Part shown: piece by piece, positions 1 to 12,300 of the stretch
How positions within the stretch are numbered: the first letter of the stretch is position 1
Layout of the letters: the number at the start of each line of letters is the position of its first letter
Assembly: GCA_014904985.1 (NCBI GenBank)
Contig: MU129172.1
Location: forward strand, 9,858 to 68,801
Source: Hydnum rufescens UP504
Lineage: Eukaryota; Basidiomycota; Agaricomycetes; Cantharellales; Hydnaceae
Reading direction: 5' to 3'
DNA length: 58,944 nucleotides
Translations under genes and position numbers: made by a program
Notes under the pieces: generated by a model
Databases searched by the model: none
Seen by the model: the letters and a program-made list of their open reading frames with translations, nothing else
Told to the model about the DNA's origin: nothing

Positions 1-345
1 CCCACTGGGTGATTTCATGGCATGAGACAAGGGGCCCCATGGGGCCCCTTGCTCTGAACTTGCCTTGGGTATCAGCCCATGTATGAGACCAAAGAGATTC
101 AAGCCTTGTTCAAGACCAGTCCAAAAAGGTACCTTCAATCAATATTGATTGCATGGGTAGGACCTAATTACAAGGTTATATTATATGTGGATTAATAAAA
201 TTGGAAGTACTAGGGTTTGGAATGACGAAAGGAAGGGATTGTGAATGGGAGTAATTATTGTAGAGAATTATTGAAGATACGAGTCCCAGGCACTTCCTGA
301 TTGGAATCCATTTGGGTCGTACATGTCCCCAAGGCCCATAGCCGA
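1..345. repeat. Dispersed repeat, partner of 16455-16769
   Basis: This stretch aligns with 16455-16769 over its whole length: gatttcatggcat, a GGGGCCCC-type palindrome, gggacctaat.acaagg, and cctgattggaatccatt appear in the same order. The right end overlaps the last codons and stop of the minus-strand reading frame at 268-708. In the partner copy the corresponding codons also read as a similar peptide ending at the same TAA, so the repeated unit seems to include a real gene 3' end and its downstream flank. The left end runs off the window. Confidence 0.75.
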
Positions 346-1296
346 AGTATCAAAATTGTTGATGCCAGAGGGGAACATTCCAATGTTGGACTGCAGAGTG
401 CCATTGTCCAAATTGTAACCCATTGCTGCGACGTCTGAATCAGATACAAAGAAATCATGAGGGTTGAAGGCCAAGGAACTTGAAGCATGAATATTGCCAT
501 TCGATCCTGCAGCAAAAAGTGAGTGTAGAGGGGCAGCATGCCAACTCGTACTTCCTGTATTCAGGTGGACAATGGCGGATGAACTCAAGGGTCCAGCACC
601 AATATTGGTATTAGGTGCAGTGCGAAAATCAGGATATGACGAAGACGTGGCACATCCACTTGTACTCACAGGATTGGAGTTGAAGTTTCCAGGGCGAAGG
701 ATGGGCATGGCTTCTGCATTGCCTCAGAGTCACTAGATCATCATTTGTAGGTACCGTATAGCACGAGCCTTTCCTTTCCCTTCGAGGGCTTTGAAGATAC
801 ATTGCGACGCTTAGACCTGCCACACGGCACAGGCAATACACTGGGCTGCTCTGTTGCTGCTCTGGATTCTCCCATAGAGTCGACTGCACTACCGCGTTCC
901 GCACACAGTAGATGGTATCATTGTTCCGATCAATGATCAACACAATGTTGTCATCACCATCTTTCTCATGCGCCCCCATGCCTCCACCTTGATCGGGCAA
1001 TCGTTTCCCTTGTGGAACTGAGTCACAAGAAACCTCCACTGGGATGCATCCCATTGCTTGTTCGTACATCGCAGATGTGGGGCAGGGCATTCAGTTTCAA
1101 GAGGCCATCCAATGATTCGGATACGGTATTGAACAAGGGGCTGAGAAACGTACCCAAGGTACAATGGATGGAAACCAGGTGTAGCTGTTGGAAGTGAACA
1201 AAGTTCTTGATGTATTTCGAAGCCACGGAGTATGCTGAGTACATCGCTTGAGTTCGTTATCGCGCTCTTTTTCTCTCTGCTGATGCCACTTTGCAA
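268..1296 (-). CDS. Unrecognised gene, 3' part only, exon structure uncertain
   Basis: I do not recognise this gene. The clearest part is a minus-strand terminal reading frame at 268-708 (146 codons), rich in Ser, Asn and Gly and ending in a Trp-Asp-Ser-Tyr tail before TAA. A stop lies just upstream of it near 728, so an acceptor AG around 710-725 is expected. A 51-nt GT...CAG interval ending there would join it to an upstream frame with a basic, nuclear-localisation-like stretch (SKRRNV followed by SKPSKGKER). Further upstream, to about 1296, another frame reads WDASQWRFLVTQFHKGND, which looks coding but I could not join it cleanly. Basic block plus low-complexity C-terminus would suit a transcription factor, but no DNA-binding domain is visible. 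The start is not determined. Confidence 0.35.
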
Positions 1297-2699
1297 GACT
1301 GCTTCAATTGAGCCTCTGATGCAACACCTTCACGAAAAGCTCATTGAGTGATTTTTGAAGATTGAAGCCGCCCTCGATCAAGCTCTCAATCTCGGGGGAG
1401 CTGCAGATGATGGCATTCTGGGCATGTGCTGCATGTGCATTGGGACGCCACACACCATAATCATGATGGTGTGAATATCGAACTTAGACATGTGTCCCAT
1501 CTCGCCCTTGAAGTACTTCTTTTCCAACTCATGAACTTGGCCACCTTAGTGCCGCTCGTGAGTTTGACATCATTCTTCACCTTGAGGATTGAGCGACAGT
1601 ACGGAGTTCATCAAGCCAATTTTCGAGGGCCTGAGAGTCGCGCATTGAATGATTCCTTTTCTTTAGATATACGCCATCCGTGAGCTCGGCTTGGGAGACT
1701 ATGAGACCAATGGAGTGTAGTGAATTAGTACATTAGTTATCACACCAAAAACTTTGAGGTCTTTACGTTTAGGAGTCCGTCCATTTTTCGTTTCCTAGCA
1801 TACCCATTGAACGGATGGGTGATTGCCTAAGGGTTAACCGTGCTGAGATTTGCCAAACGTTGGATTGGTGAAGTGGACGATTGGACTTGTCTGCCCAACG
1901 CCTGCAGGCATCATTAAAGGCCTTGCAAAGTGTTGCCACAGAGTCCACGAAAGTCGTTAGGAATTGGACCCCCCATTATACGGCTTCTCGCGGCAGTTTA
2001 GGTGCATCTGCACAGTTTGCATCGGTCTCATCGTCCTCCCAATTACAATCCGCATCGTCATCAATGTTGTGCTGCTGCCATTCGTCAGAGTCAGACTGAG
2101 GCCAGTTGATGCTCGTTTCGCCGCGGCACTGCATTTGGCTGCAGAAATCATTCCAACCCGTTGGAACCTTGGGCACCAATGCTGTTGGAGCTGCTGGCCA
2201 TCGCAGTCCAAGGTATGCATTGGAGGATGTCTGGAACGACGGGATCTGTGAAGTGCGTGTCAGCAGCTTCAAGTCTTGGATTCAAACTGCCTGAAGTTGA
2301 CGACGCTCCACTTGATCGCGAATGAATGTCAGCCATTTGATGGATGCCAAGGCCGACCACAAAGACGCTCGTCTGCATCTTCCTCCACCAGGCGGGCGAT
2401 ACGGAAACTTGGAAAGACGTGTTCAGAGAGTCGGGTCAACATATTGCATAATCTATCCAGGGGATACTGCCCCTTCATGCGTAGTCAAGGCCAGTAAAAT
2501 TATTTATCTGATGCATTGCGCATCCCCAGAATCTAAGGAAGTCACCAGACGATTGCCACATGAATACTGAGGGTGTAGCAGGTGCGCGTCTAAGCTCTTG
2601 GGCTCATCAATTGATTTCCGAGGATCAGGGATCCTTCAGCCTCTTCTAGCAGAGTGCTGGGTGTGTGTCCGATACTGGCGATATTGTAGTGTCGTTCTT
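1297..2699. other. No confident gene; possible upstream exons
   Basis: Short overlapping frames occur on both strands. The minus frame at 1976-2272 has an acidic C-terminal half (DSDEWQQHNIDDDADC) and could be an exon of the gene at 268-1296, but no splice chain could be supported. Base composition and CpG content resemble the neighbouring genes rather than the old transposons. Nothing else is recognisable. Confidence 0.3.
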
Positions 2700-5600
2700 T
2701 CAAGTTATGATTGTTCTTTTGATTCGATCCATGATTTGTGGTGCACCAAGAGTAAAGCCCTCTACAGCAATAGGAGGGTACCGATTCAATTCCAGCAGAG
2801 AGTATTGAAGGAACGTTTTTATGCTGGTCGCTGCAACCGGCAGGGGGAATGGATGGAACCGCCGCAAATCTCCAAGGTCCCTGTATGGAGGTGCATTCTC
2901 CATCATTTCCGTGAGGTCCACAGGGGATTGCTGGTGCAAGTAGCACATCTGCACGTACTCTGGACACAGCACATAACGAAATGAATCCAGCGCTTCCTGG
3001 CGGTCTACATGGACTGTGTTCGCTTCGTTGAAGGGCCACGGCCTGTGCTCAGGCGAGTTGCGAAGAAGGCTGAGCACAGCATCGCGTCTCTGCTCAGATT
3101 TGAAAGAAAGAAGAACCTTCTTCTTGTTACGAGCAGCACCTTTTGCCATCTTGTTCTTCTGCACCCGAACTCCTATCAGGCCAGTTGCCTGGAACAGCTC
3201 GAACAGCCGTGGAATGTCCACATCTTCAGTCACACCTGATAATTCAATGCGAAACCAGGTGGCCAGAGGGACAACTGGATCAACGACAGCTTGATCAACG
3301 ACAGCTTGATCAACGACAGCTGGATCAATGACAGCTGGATCAACGCCAACTGGATTGACAACAGCTAAGTCGGTGGCAATTGGTTCGGTGGTGGCTGGAT
3401 CAGCGGCAGCTGAATCAGCAGCAGCTGGATCAGCAGCAGCTGGATCGGTAGCAGCTGGATCGGCAGCAGCTGGATCGGCACCAGCTGGATTGGCAGCAGC
3501 TGGATCGGCAACAGCTGGATCGGCAACAGCTGGATTGGCAGCAGCTGGATTGGCAGCAGCCGGATCGGCGGCAGCTGGATTGGTGGCAGCTGGATCAGCG
3601 GTCTCTGGAATAGCACCTCCAGGAAAGGTAGAAAGGGCAGAAGGGCGACCAGGAGGCGTTTGGGGTGCCTCGAATGAATCACTAGGAACGACAGGAGGGG
3701 CGGAAGGGCGATCTGGAGGCGGTTGGAGTGCCTCGAATGAATCACCAGGAATGACAGGAGGGGCGGAAGGGCGGCCTGGAGGTGTTTGGGGTGCCTCGAA
3801 TGAATCAACAACCTTGGTTGGACCATGAGAAGCACTCCGCGAATGCTGGGCATGCCAAGAGCCAGAAGGCTCTGGCATTCGAGAAACAGGATGACCACGA
3901 GAGCCAGCAAGATTGCTTCCAGGAGAGCAAGAATGGCGACGGCTGGAAGAGGGAGGGTGACGATCACGGGAAAGAGGCCGGCGACGATCGCGGGAAGGAG
4001 GGCGACGACGATCATGGGAAGGGGAGCGACGACGATCATGGGAAGGGGAGCGACGACGACGGAGCGAGCGCGAACGGCGGCGGAAGCGGGGAGATGAACG
4101 TGGACGAGGGCGGAAATGGCGAGGAGAATGTGAACGAGGGCGGAAACGGCGAGGAGAATGCGAACGAGGCCGATCATAACGACCACGACCATGCTGACCA
4201 ACCACAGTAGGAGAACAGGACCGAGTTGAACGCTGCTGTGTATATGATGGTCCCACAGTGACACGCGAGGACGAGGCCACACAACTGTCTTCAGGTTGTG
4301 GAAGCTCAATGCACGGAGTGGGTGGTGCACGCCGGTGCCATTCAGTCCACTCCGCAAGGAGATACTCCTCCAGGGGTGTGCGCCATACCCTACGCTTGTT
4401 CTGGGCAACTTGGATCATGGGGACAATGCGACTGTACTCAGCTGAAGCCCGGTCCCGCGCCGCAACAGGAAGGTCCTTCTGCACAGCATCCCAAAGGGGG
4501 TCTGCCTGTGCTGCCGCTGCAATACGGGCCTTCCTCCTCTGCAACCTTGGATTCCAGTCATCGATAGACCCTTCTTCATCAGATGAGGAAGGGTCGGCGT
4601 TAAAGTCAGGCATGACGGCATCAACCAAATTCAAGTCCATCGAGCCAGTGGGTAGAGTTGGTTGTGGCGTGGGATCTCGTGGCGGGGACAGCGAGGCAGC
4701 ACGTGGGAGAGGTACTGTGTCGCGAAGCGTAATGGTACCAGGACCCAAGACACGGGCGAGTGCTCCAGCCATATGACTGTCCACATCTCGAAGACAGGAC
4801 TCAAACAGATCATTATAGAGGGCCCTGGATTGCTGGGATTCGTCCCCCTGCCCAATCGGGAACTTGATGATCCAGGGTGATGGACGTTTAACCTCAGCCA
4901 CAGGCCGCATCCTCCAGATTTCCAAAAATTCGCCACGAGCATCGCCGGTATCATGTTCGGTAATCTCTTTAACAATCGCCTGATATTCCAGGGCCGTAGC
5001 GGGTGGACAAGGATTAAGAGGACGAACGTCTTTCCCGTCCAAGATTCGAATGCCTTGGAGGGGGACACCATGGCGTTCTAATTCCTCGAAAGGAAAGTCG
5101 ACCTCAGCCATAGAAAAGAAAGCTCCCACGAGAGCATGATCGACTCCAAATCGTGGGAGCTCCAGACCAGCGACTGAGAGCAATGTGGTCGATGGTCCGA
5201 TGCATCAGAAGTCGACTAACAGCACGTAACTGGGCCTCTGCATCTTCGAGTTTTATAATCTCGAGCGGCATGTGGAATTTTGAGAAACTGGACGGGGTGG
5301 GGAGAGCACCATCACGTCCGCTCTGGATCAAAGAGTCGATGACGTCGGAGGCGCCACAGATTGATGATGAGGTCGGAATATCGTCGAGTCGTAAATTGAA
5401 AAATTCTGCGGCTCCAAACCACAGCTGATGTAACTCGAATGCGTCGACGATGAGGTTCCGGATGTTCCGTAACCATACATTGTCGAAATACCAATCCAAG
5501 TGGTACGTGCTCTTTTTCATGGGCTGACGTGCTGGATATTGATGTTCAAGGAGATAGGGAAAATGTGGCGAGGCGTGATTGTACATGCGTCGCACGCACA

Positions 5601-6290
5601 GAATGTCACCGTACGACCAAGTGGGAGAACGTGATGGCAACCATGACCTAGTGAGTCGGATAGTGTTGAATACGTCCGAGTCCCAACATCGATACAGCGA
5701 CTCCTGGTATTTTGGATTAAACTCTGGGAGGCCGGGAAACAAAAGGCCAGAGAGATCGTCCACGTTCACGGGGCCTGGGTCGGACGCCAATAAGGACGTC
5801 AATTGAGCGGACAGATCTGAATCGTGGACAGTGTTGTTGTACTCGAGCACCCAGTCCTGAATGCAAACGAAGTGCTTGGAAGAGCTGGGGTGATCGCCTC
5901 TGAGAGCTGGAGATAATGTCACTATTAGTCCTTGAAACAAATTCTTGCCATGAAAGGAAGAAACTTACAAGACTGAACTTCCTTGAAATGATGATAGTAT
6001 CGTTTGCCCATGGACGAAAATGCCTTCAGCACGTTAGCTGAACTAAGTGGCAGGGCAGGACCAAGGGATTCACCAAATCGCCACTGCGAGGGTTGGCCAT
6101 CATCATTGAGCTCGATGGGGTTGGGAGGAGGTGCTGGCAGAGAAACTTCAGACTTCTTTTTGAAGCTCAGGAACTTCTTCGTCCCCCTAGATGAGGAAGC
6201 AGAAGGGACAATGGAAGAGGACGATGCTCCCACAGTCGAGGGAATTGAGCTATCCATCGACGCAGTCGACTTCTTGGTCTTGGACTTCAT
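2700..6290 (-). CDS. Three-exon gene, 1158-residue RS/alanine-repeat protein of unknown function
   Basis: Exons are proposed at 6290-5969, 5906-5226 and 5173-2700. Intron 1 (62 nt) has GTAAGT and CCAG; intron 2 (52 nt) has GTGCTG and CTCAG. The joined length is 3477 nt, exactly divisible by three, with no internal stop. The start is the ATG beginning MKSKTKK at 6290, since frames further upstream lack an ATG. Order of parts: a basic Ser-rich N-terminus; about 230 residues of ordinary globular composition rich in Trp, Tyr and Leu; an Arg/Ser-rich block of repeated SRDRR and SPSHDRR units encoded near 3900-4180; three 21-residue repeats ([15 protein letters not shown]); a long run of (D/N)PAA pentamers; and a C-terminal ~190-residue globular segment. 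An RS block often occurs in RNA-processing proteins, but no RNA-recognition motif can be proved. A transposon-linked origin is possible; CpG content is high and no decay is visible. Confidence 0.7.
3285..3602. repeat. 15-bp minisatellite inside coding sequence
   Basis: About twenty imperfect copies of a 15-bp unit close to gcagctggatcggca. Being 5 codons long, it keeps frame and encodes the (D/N)PAA(A/V) pentamer run of the minus-strand gene at 2700-6290. Length variation between alleles is likely. Confidence 0.9.
3641..3829. repeat. 63-bp tandem repeat, three copies, in coding sequence
   Basis: The motif aagggcg(a/g)(c/t)c recurs at 3641, 3704 and 3767, giving a 63-bp period. It encodes three copies of a 21-residue unit with DSFEA and [14 protein letters not shown] parts in the gene at 2700-6290. 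Confidence 0.85.
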
Positions 6291-7215
6291 TTTGCGAGGA
6301 GGTGCGTGCGGGGTAGTACTGTAACCCAAACAGACTCCTACGACTCAGAACAGACAGATGTGCTGCTCAAAAGCGCACAAGTAAGATGGGGGAAGGGGGT
6401 GGAGAGGTCGATCCCTGATTGCAGGTTTCAAGATGGAGGAAGTTGCACTTCGACCAATCCAGATACCACGCGCGTGCGAATGACTGCCGGAAAAATCCGG
6501 ATTGTATGCTTGAGCTCCCGCAGTGCGGGAACGCCACTTGCCGAGGGACCTCGTGACCATACCCAGCAACCCCCAGAAATCGGTGAGCTAATAGGGATTC
6601 AAACTACAGGAAAACTTGTGCATCGTTTGGTGCATCATTCCAAAGCTCAAGACGTCGTTATTTTTTCTGCAATTCTGTGGATCGTGACGTCTGTCTCAAA
6701 GTCTTCAAGCCCATGTTCAACCCGTCACGAGATCTTTACTGCGTATCGATCTGACTATCACCCCTGACTTTTAATGGGAACAAGAGATTCATGGCAGCTC
6801 AGAATTTTTTTGGATTATGGTTGAAGATATGGACGGCGAGATCCTTCTGCTCCGTCATCAATTCATTCTGCGGCAGTGATTTTCAGAAGATGAACATACT
6901 GTTACTTTCACTGTCCTGATGTACGAGCCCATCCCACCTAACTACTGTATGCGCACAAAGTCTAGCAAAGGGATATTTTTGTGACGTGACATTTGTGCTA
7001 ACTTCACTAGCAAAGTGACAGCCACTACTTAGCTTCTGCGCATGGCCATATTCTCTGTCAGCAATAAATCCAGTTCTCTATTACTGCATCTGACGGGTCT
7101 CTGAATACATCTCTATAGTTGGATCGCGAGAAATGCCCACCCCCTCCCTCATTTCTTCTTGAAAAACTACTGTATGACAGTTTCCCCATTCTCATTCGTT
7201 CGTTTATTCCTGTAC
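6291..7215. other. Intergenic, upstream of the 2700-6290 gene
   Basis: About 0.9 kb without a supportable gene. The plus-strand frame near 6306-6767 looks accidental. This interval should hold the promoter of the minus-strand gene; no clear TATA box was picked out. Confidence 0.4.
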
Positions 7216-7224
7216 CTTCGAGTC

Positions 7225-7366
7225 ACGCGTCACACACCCCCTAAACCGCTTTGTCACGCGTCACAGAAAGGTTGCTGAACTAAGAAATGTGGGTGTCACA
7301 CCCCAAAGGGGTAATTTTGCTTTTTTTTCGGTCCTATGGTGTACGAACTTGGGTTTTCACGCGTCA
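7225..7366. promoter_or_regulatory. Three ACGCGTCA (MCB-like) sites
   Basis: ACGCGTCA occurs at 7225-7232, 7256-7263 and 7359-7366, each inside (t)cacgcgtcac. It matches the MluI cell-cycle box ACGCGTNA bound by MBF-type regulators in fungi. Three copies in 142 bp is well above chance for an 8-mer. No intact gene starts directly downstream: only the BRR2 fragment follows, so the sites may be a relic promoter or part of a small repeat. Confidence 0.45.
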
Positions 7367-7438
7367 CAAAGGCCCGCGAACTTAAAAAAATTGTCACATG
7401 ATTTTTGATCGAACCGTACTTCATGCCATTAGGGCCAC

Positions 7439-7566
7439 TTCGGCTGCATGAGAAATATTTCTGCGAAATGCATTTCTCAATATAAAAATGGGGAAACGTT
7501 TCTAATCGTTTCACTACTTTTATATTGAGAAACGCATTGCCTAGAAACGTTTCTGGTGCAGCCGAA
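7439..7566. mobile_element. 128-bp inverted-repeat element (MITE-like)
   Basis: The ends are TTCGGCTGCA and TGCAGCCGAA, and the two arms pair over about 48 bp with few mismatches (for example tttctcaatataaaa against ttttatattgagaaa). Such a near-complete hairpin with terminal inverted repeats is the structure of a MITE. No convincing target duplication was found. It lies about 180 bp upstream of the BRR2 fragment. Confidence 0.7.
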
Positions 7567-7745
7567 TCGGCGCTTAAGTTTCGAACCGTTGGCTCCACGA
7601 GGAGACTCGGCTGCCAATCTCATTCAAGCACTTGATCCCTCCCGAGAAATTCCCACCCACAACTCCTCTCCTCTCCCTTCAGCCACTCCCTCTTGCCTCT
7701 TGCTGCGTTGCACAATAAAGAGTTTGAAGTATTGTATTCCAGAAA

Positions 7746-8577
7746 ATTACAGCCATTCAACAAGATACAGACTCAAGTCTTCCAAGCCTTGTACAACTCG
7801 GATGACCAACGTCTTCATCGGTGCACCTACTGGTATCGGCAAAACCATATGCACTGAATTTTCTTTGCTGAGGCTCTGGTCAAAGTCTGATGCGCCTTGT
7901 GCTGTATGCATCGAGCCATATCAAGATGTGGTGGACCAACGAGTCTCTGAATGGCGGAAAAAATTTGGTAACCTGCAAGGGAGGGAGGAAATAGTCGGCC
8001 TAACCGGCGTGACAAGTGCAGATCTCCGCATATTGGAAAAAGGTGCCCGTGTATTCGTACATCCCGTTAGTGCCTCCGGAGGTTCGTTATGGAATGCTGA
8101 TCATCTTCGTTTATCAAGTGGGATATTCTCTCCCGCCGGTGGAAGCAGCGGAAGCATGTTCAGAACATTGGATTATTGATTGCAGACGAAGTGCAACTCA
8201 TTGGGGGGGGGAAATAGGGCCGACATGTGAAGTTGTTATCTCGGACGCACTACGTGTCTGCGCAAACCGAGATCAAGACTCGTATCGTTGCGTGTGGCGT
8301 TTCTTTGGCCAACGCTCGCGACTTAGATGAATGGATGGGCATAAGTACGCATACGATTTTCAACTTTGCCTCACGAATATATATCCTCATGATATTTATT
8401 ACCATTCCTTATGACAAACCCAATGCAGCGCCCGCCCACTTCCTCTCGAGGTTCATTTGCAAAGTTTCGGCATCCTGCACTTCCCATCACTGATGATTGC
8501 CATGGCTAAGCCTGCGTATTTGTCAATTGTGGAATTTTCCTCCTCCAAGCCTGTTGTCATGTTCGTCCTGTTAAGAG
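7746..8577 (+). pseudogene. BRR2-type Ski2-like helicase, C-terminal cassette fragment
   Basis: The translation follows the second helicase cassette of the U5 snRNP helicase Brr2 in order: [15 protein letters not shown], a Walker A segment APTGIGKT, then LTGVTSADLRILEKGA, a motif II segment ADEVQLIG, then TRIVACGVSLANARD and later MAKPAYLSIVEFSSSKPV. Intact Brr2 is over 2000 residues, so only about 250 residues are present. A one-base shift separates the first segment from the Walker A segment, and later segments lie in different frames, some separated by sequence that may be an intron (gtacgcat...). The expected His of motif II reads Gln. Both ends stop abruptly. It reads as a captured or duplicated gene fragment that is no longer functional. 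ASCC3/Slh1 is the nearest alternative but fits less well. Confidence 0.75.
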
Positions 8578-9389
8578 TTATAGTCTTTTAGGTAGAAACT
8601 ACTTGTATTCCGCGAGATATTTCTCGCTATATATACACAATCTAATATACTAGAATATACGAGTCTTGGTCAACTACACTCTATTAGCATTGACGCGCTA
8701 GACGGACATAGGGGCTTCCGGATCTTTCCGGGAGATTTCCTTATCGGGATGGATCATTCCAATGTCAACAATGTCGATTGACTGCGTCTGATGTCTTGAC
8801 TTACTGCTTGCTGGCGGCAACAAGGATCGGTTCCTGAATATCGAGGCTTCTGATCTGGAGCCGCACTTGAATCATATCACTGATAGTGGTCGCTGTTATG
8901 ATCCGGATGCAAATCTCACTACGCTATTGAACACCTCGTGAAATCTGTGGGCATCCATTCTGCTGTCTGTGTGCCCCAGATTTGAGCGGTCTGTATTCCT
9001 GTTACCACACGTGCCGGTGTCTCGTCAACGCGCTTCATTCCTCAATTCGAGTTCTTCGCAGAGTCTGTGGGCCAACATTCGGTTTGTCTGTAGGCCCCAG
9101 GTTCAAGCGACTTGCTCTTTCTCGCGATTTCCTGTTGCATCCTGGCTTTCTCTTTGACACCGACTTCCACATATCAGGTGCGTTTGGTTCTTCAACATTC
9201 GAGCTCGACATCTAAAGCCCTTCCACAGTGTTCCCGTCTCTCGTGTTCCCACCTCTTGTGTTTCCGCCTCGCGTTTTCCGCTTTTCGTGTCCTCACCTCT
9301 CGATTTCCCAAATATCTCGCCTCTATCGCAAACTTTGTGGACGAGCATTCTTCCTAGTCTGCAAATCCCATAATTAAGCGATCTCGCCT
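8578..9389. other. Upstream region of the intact KDZ gene
   Basis: No gene. A TATA-like run (tatatatacac) lies near 8630. Two imperfect copies of tctgtgggc...gtctgt.ggcccca occur near 8944 and 9063, and a pyrimidine-rich cgtgttcc/cgtgtcctc repeat near 9220-9310. If the KDZ gene lies in a transposon, its left terminus should be here or further left; I did not find it. Confidence 0.4.
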
Positions 9390-12300
9390 ATGTCCCCCAA
9401 GCGTACGGGCGATGCTCCAGGTGGACGACAAAATGACTTCCGAGGCTCACGGAAGCGTAGACGAAGCCCCAGTGCATCAAATCCTCATCCCTCTTCGTCA
9501 GCCCCTTCCGACACATACTCCAGTACGCTCGAGAAGGGCCTGAAAACCTTCCAGGCTGTGATTGCCAAGGAGACTAGTAGTCGTAAGGTTTCGAAGAAAC
9601 CGATGACCGCCGTCAACACTGCCAACCCCAGTCAACTTCCAACCGCAATGCTCTCTCAAGCCAGCACGAAACCCATTACAAGTGCAGCGACAGCTTGGAA
9701 ATTCCATGGTGGAACTGGCACCTTCATAGCTACTGTACCGGTAAATCAGCTGGCAGCACCACGAGCAAGCATCACCAAGCCACGCTACCATCGGAAAGTC
9801 CGGATTTCCGAACCTTCACAACCTTCCCATGGTACCCGTCCATCTCTATTTTCTTCTGATGGATTTGAAGATGAATTGGGATCGGGTGGCGATGAACCAT
9901 CCGGAGCGCCTTCGCCGATGGCAACTGAGCAGCGCTTTGTCGTACATTATCCTAACTATGCGACACGTTTGGATAACTTCTCAGTTGAGAACAAGCTGTC
10001 CCGCCATGCACGTCGGCGCAGTGCTGCTGCGCGGCGGTGGGATCGTGATGTTATACCAGCGTTGGTTCGTCCATACATGGCGTACATACGCCTGTCGCAG
10101 CGAGGACAGTCTCGTACAGATCCTCCTCCTATCAAATGCTCTTGCAACTGTCGTGGAGTATTAAAACAAGTGACTGCTGTATATATGGATCGTAAGGATT
10201 CCTTTCATTCTGTGTTGGACCTAAAGTCTGATCATTTCTCATTAGACCTTGAGTACATAAAGCTACAAATATGCCCATGTGCTCCTGCACCTCTGCAACT
10301 GGTGCAGCGGGGTTTATTTCCCTGCTCGCCGGTATATCCAGCTTTGGCAGTCAGCCTCGAGATGCTGGAGTTTGTATCGACGCTGTTCTTGCATCTGGCT
10401 CCCAACGAGACTGCATGGTCTGATGCCCTCACTACATTCTTGGCAAGACGGGGCCATGTATTTGAAGCACAAGATTCACTCCGCCGGCGATTCGCCTCTG
10501 CATTGGGGCAATTCCAAATCTTAGTGCGCATCGTGAATGCCGAAGTGGACAAGCAAATCGTCATTGCTCGCCGTGAAATATCATCTTGGGATCCCATTGA
10601 TCGAGACAATATTGATCCAGATGCAATCGTACTGCCGAAGGTTGATGAATCCACGCCCATAACGGCTCGATTGTACGTCAGTGCCCTTAGTAGCGATGGC
10701 TGCCTTGTTAGTGAACCCACCACCCGCACGATGAACGGTCATGCCAAGGGGGATGTAAACGGGCCGACCATGCCATCGCGAACCACACTCCCACACCCGG
10801 GGCCCGATCCCCCCATTAGTCCATCTGATTACCTTCGCTCTCGTTGCCCACTGTGCTTTGGTGGAGTTAACAAAGTCGGGGAGAGCAAACTGTGAGTAGT
10901 ACACATTCTATTCACACTCTTGTCGTGTCGTGATGCTGATATAGTGAATCTTGTTGTATTGTAGCCCCGAGTTCTTCCTGTGTCTTGATGCGTGCTTTGC
11001 CCTTAGACGAAACAAGGACTATGACTGCCGTCCTGGCCAAAAAAAGCAACCTGGCACCCAGGATCCTCGAATTGTCCCACCGGGAACTCGTGAGCTGCCC
11101 CGGAGCTTCTTGGAAGCTTGGAAAGCAAGGGTCGAGGCAGCCCGGCCTGTTAAGGGGCATGAACGTCGTACTAAACACGCGTCTAAGCAGGGGGAGTACG
11201 CGGTTGATGTTGCCGATGGTGAGGGCGATTGTGTTGAGCCAGGGCTGCGCGTGCCGAACTCGTACCTTGACAACTGTGGCGAGTCTTTTATTGCTGCTGA
11301 TGGGGAGAGAGTGAAGACCCCCGGACAGCACTTCTCAGACACTGGCATGATGGCAGGTGTTTGTCGCCATGATCGAGTCATCGTCTGGAGCAATATGTGG
11401 ACGCCCGGAGAGCAACAGTTCTATGCACTGGCAATAATTGATTTTGTCATGGCACAGTTGCCTGTACACTGGCGAGTTGGCATTCTCTACGATGTCGGCT
11501 GTCAAATTCACCGAAGCACCCTGAAGTGGAACCTCTTGCCACAATGGATGCCACGGATCGTATTTGGAATCAGTGTCTTCCATGCATACGGCCATCAGTG
11601 GGTCTGTCAGTTGTGGTATCATCCCCGGAAAGGCAACATCTGGGGTCTCACTGACGGAGAGGGCTGTGAACGTCTTTGGAGTGATCTTCGAAGCCTTATC
11701 CCAAATCTCCGTGTCACCGGCTTCCATCGTCGATTGTTCCTCCTGGACCTCCAGATTGAACATCAGGACCGTCTGAAGTTATGCCAGGCTGGTGTTTGGC
11801 TGGAAAAGCGCGTGAGGGCAACAAAAGCCCGACTTGCACTTGCTGAAGCAAAGAGGGACAAGATCCAATACACCGACGAGTACTTGCAGGCTCAATTTGA
11901 AGCACAGCGAGCCTATCAAAGCCGGCCTTTAGAGCGACAGTCTAAGAAGAAAGGTTTTCATGCTGTGGAGAAGATCCTTGCCGTCCGTCAGCGTCTGAAT
12001 GCTGCTCAAGATCTCGTCGAGGTCCTCCAGAAACAACTTATGTCGGTGCCTCTCTCAGACAGCATTGCAAGCCGGAATGAAGTTGCGGAGATCACGACTT
12101 CGATTGCTGAACAAGAGAAGATTGTCTCGCGTCTATCAAAGCAAGATAATGACTTGACGGCTGTCCTTCAACTTGGTGATCCAATATCGTACGAGAAGCT
12201 CGAGAAGATGAGGGGCCATGCTTGGTTTGAACACCAGCTTAATATGCGGGCTCTTAAAGCCCGTATTATTGCGAAAGCGTGTGAGAAGAACTTCGAGACT

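Noticed and set aside
1012..1683. Plus-strand genes at 1012-1197 and 1426-1683
   Set aside because: Short, without recognisable motifs or splice context, and opposite frames that look more gene-like.
2700..6290. TET/JBP dioxygenase, which is linked to KDZ elements in some mushrooms
   Set aside because: I looked for the HxD...H...R pattern of Fe(II)/2-oxoglutarate enzymes in this protein and in other frames and did not find it.
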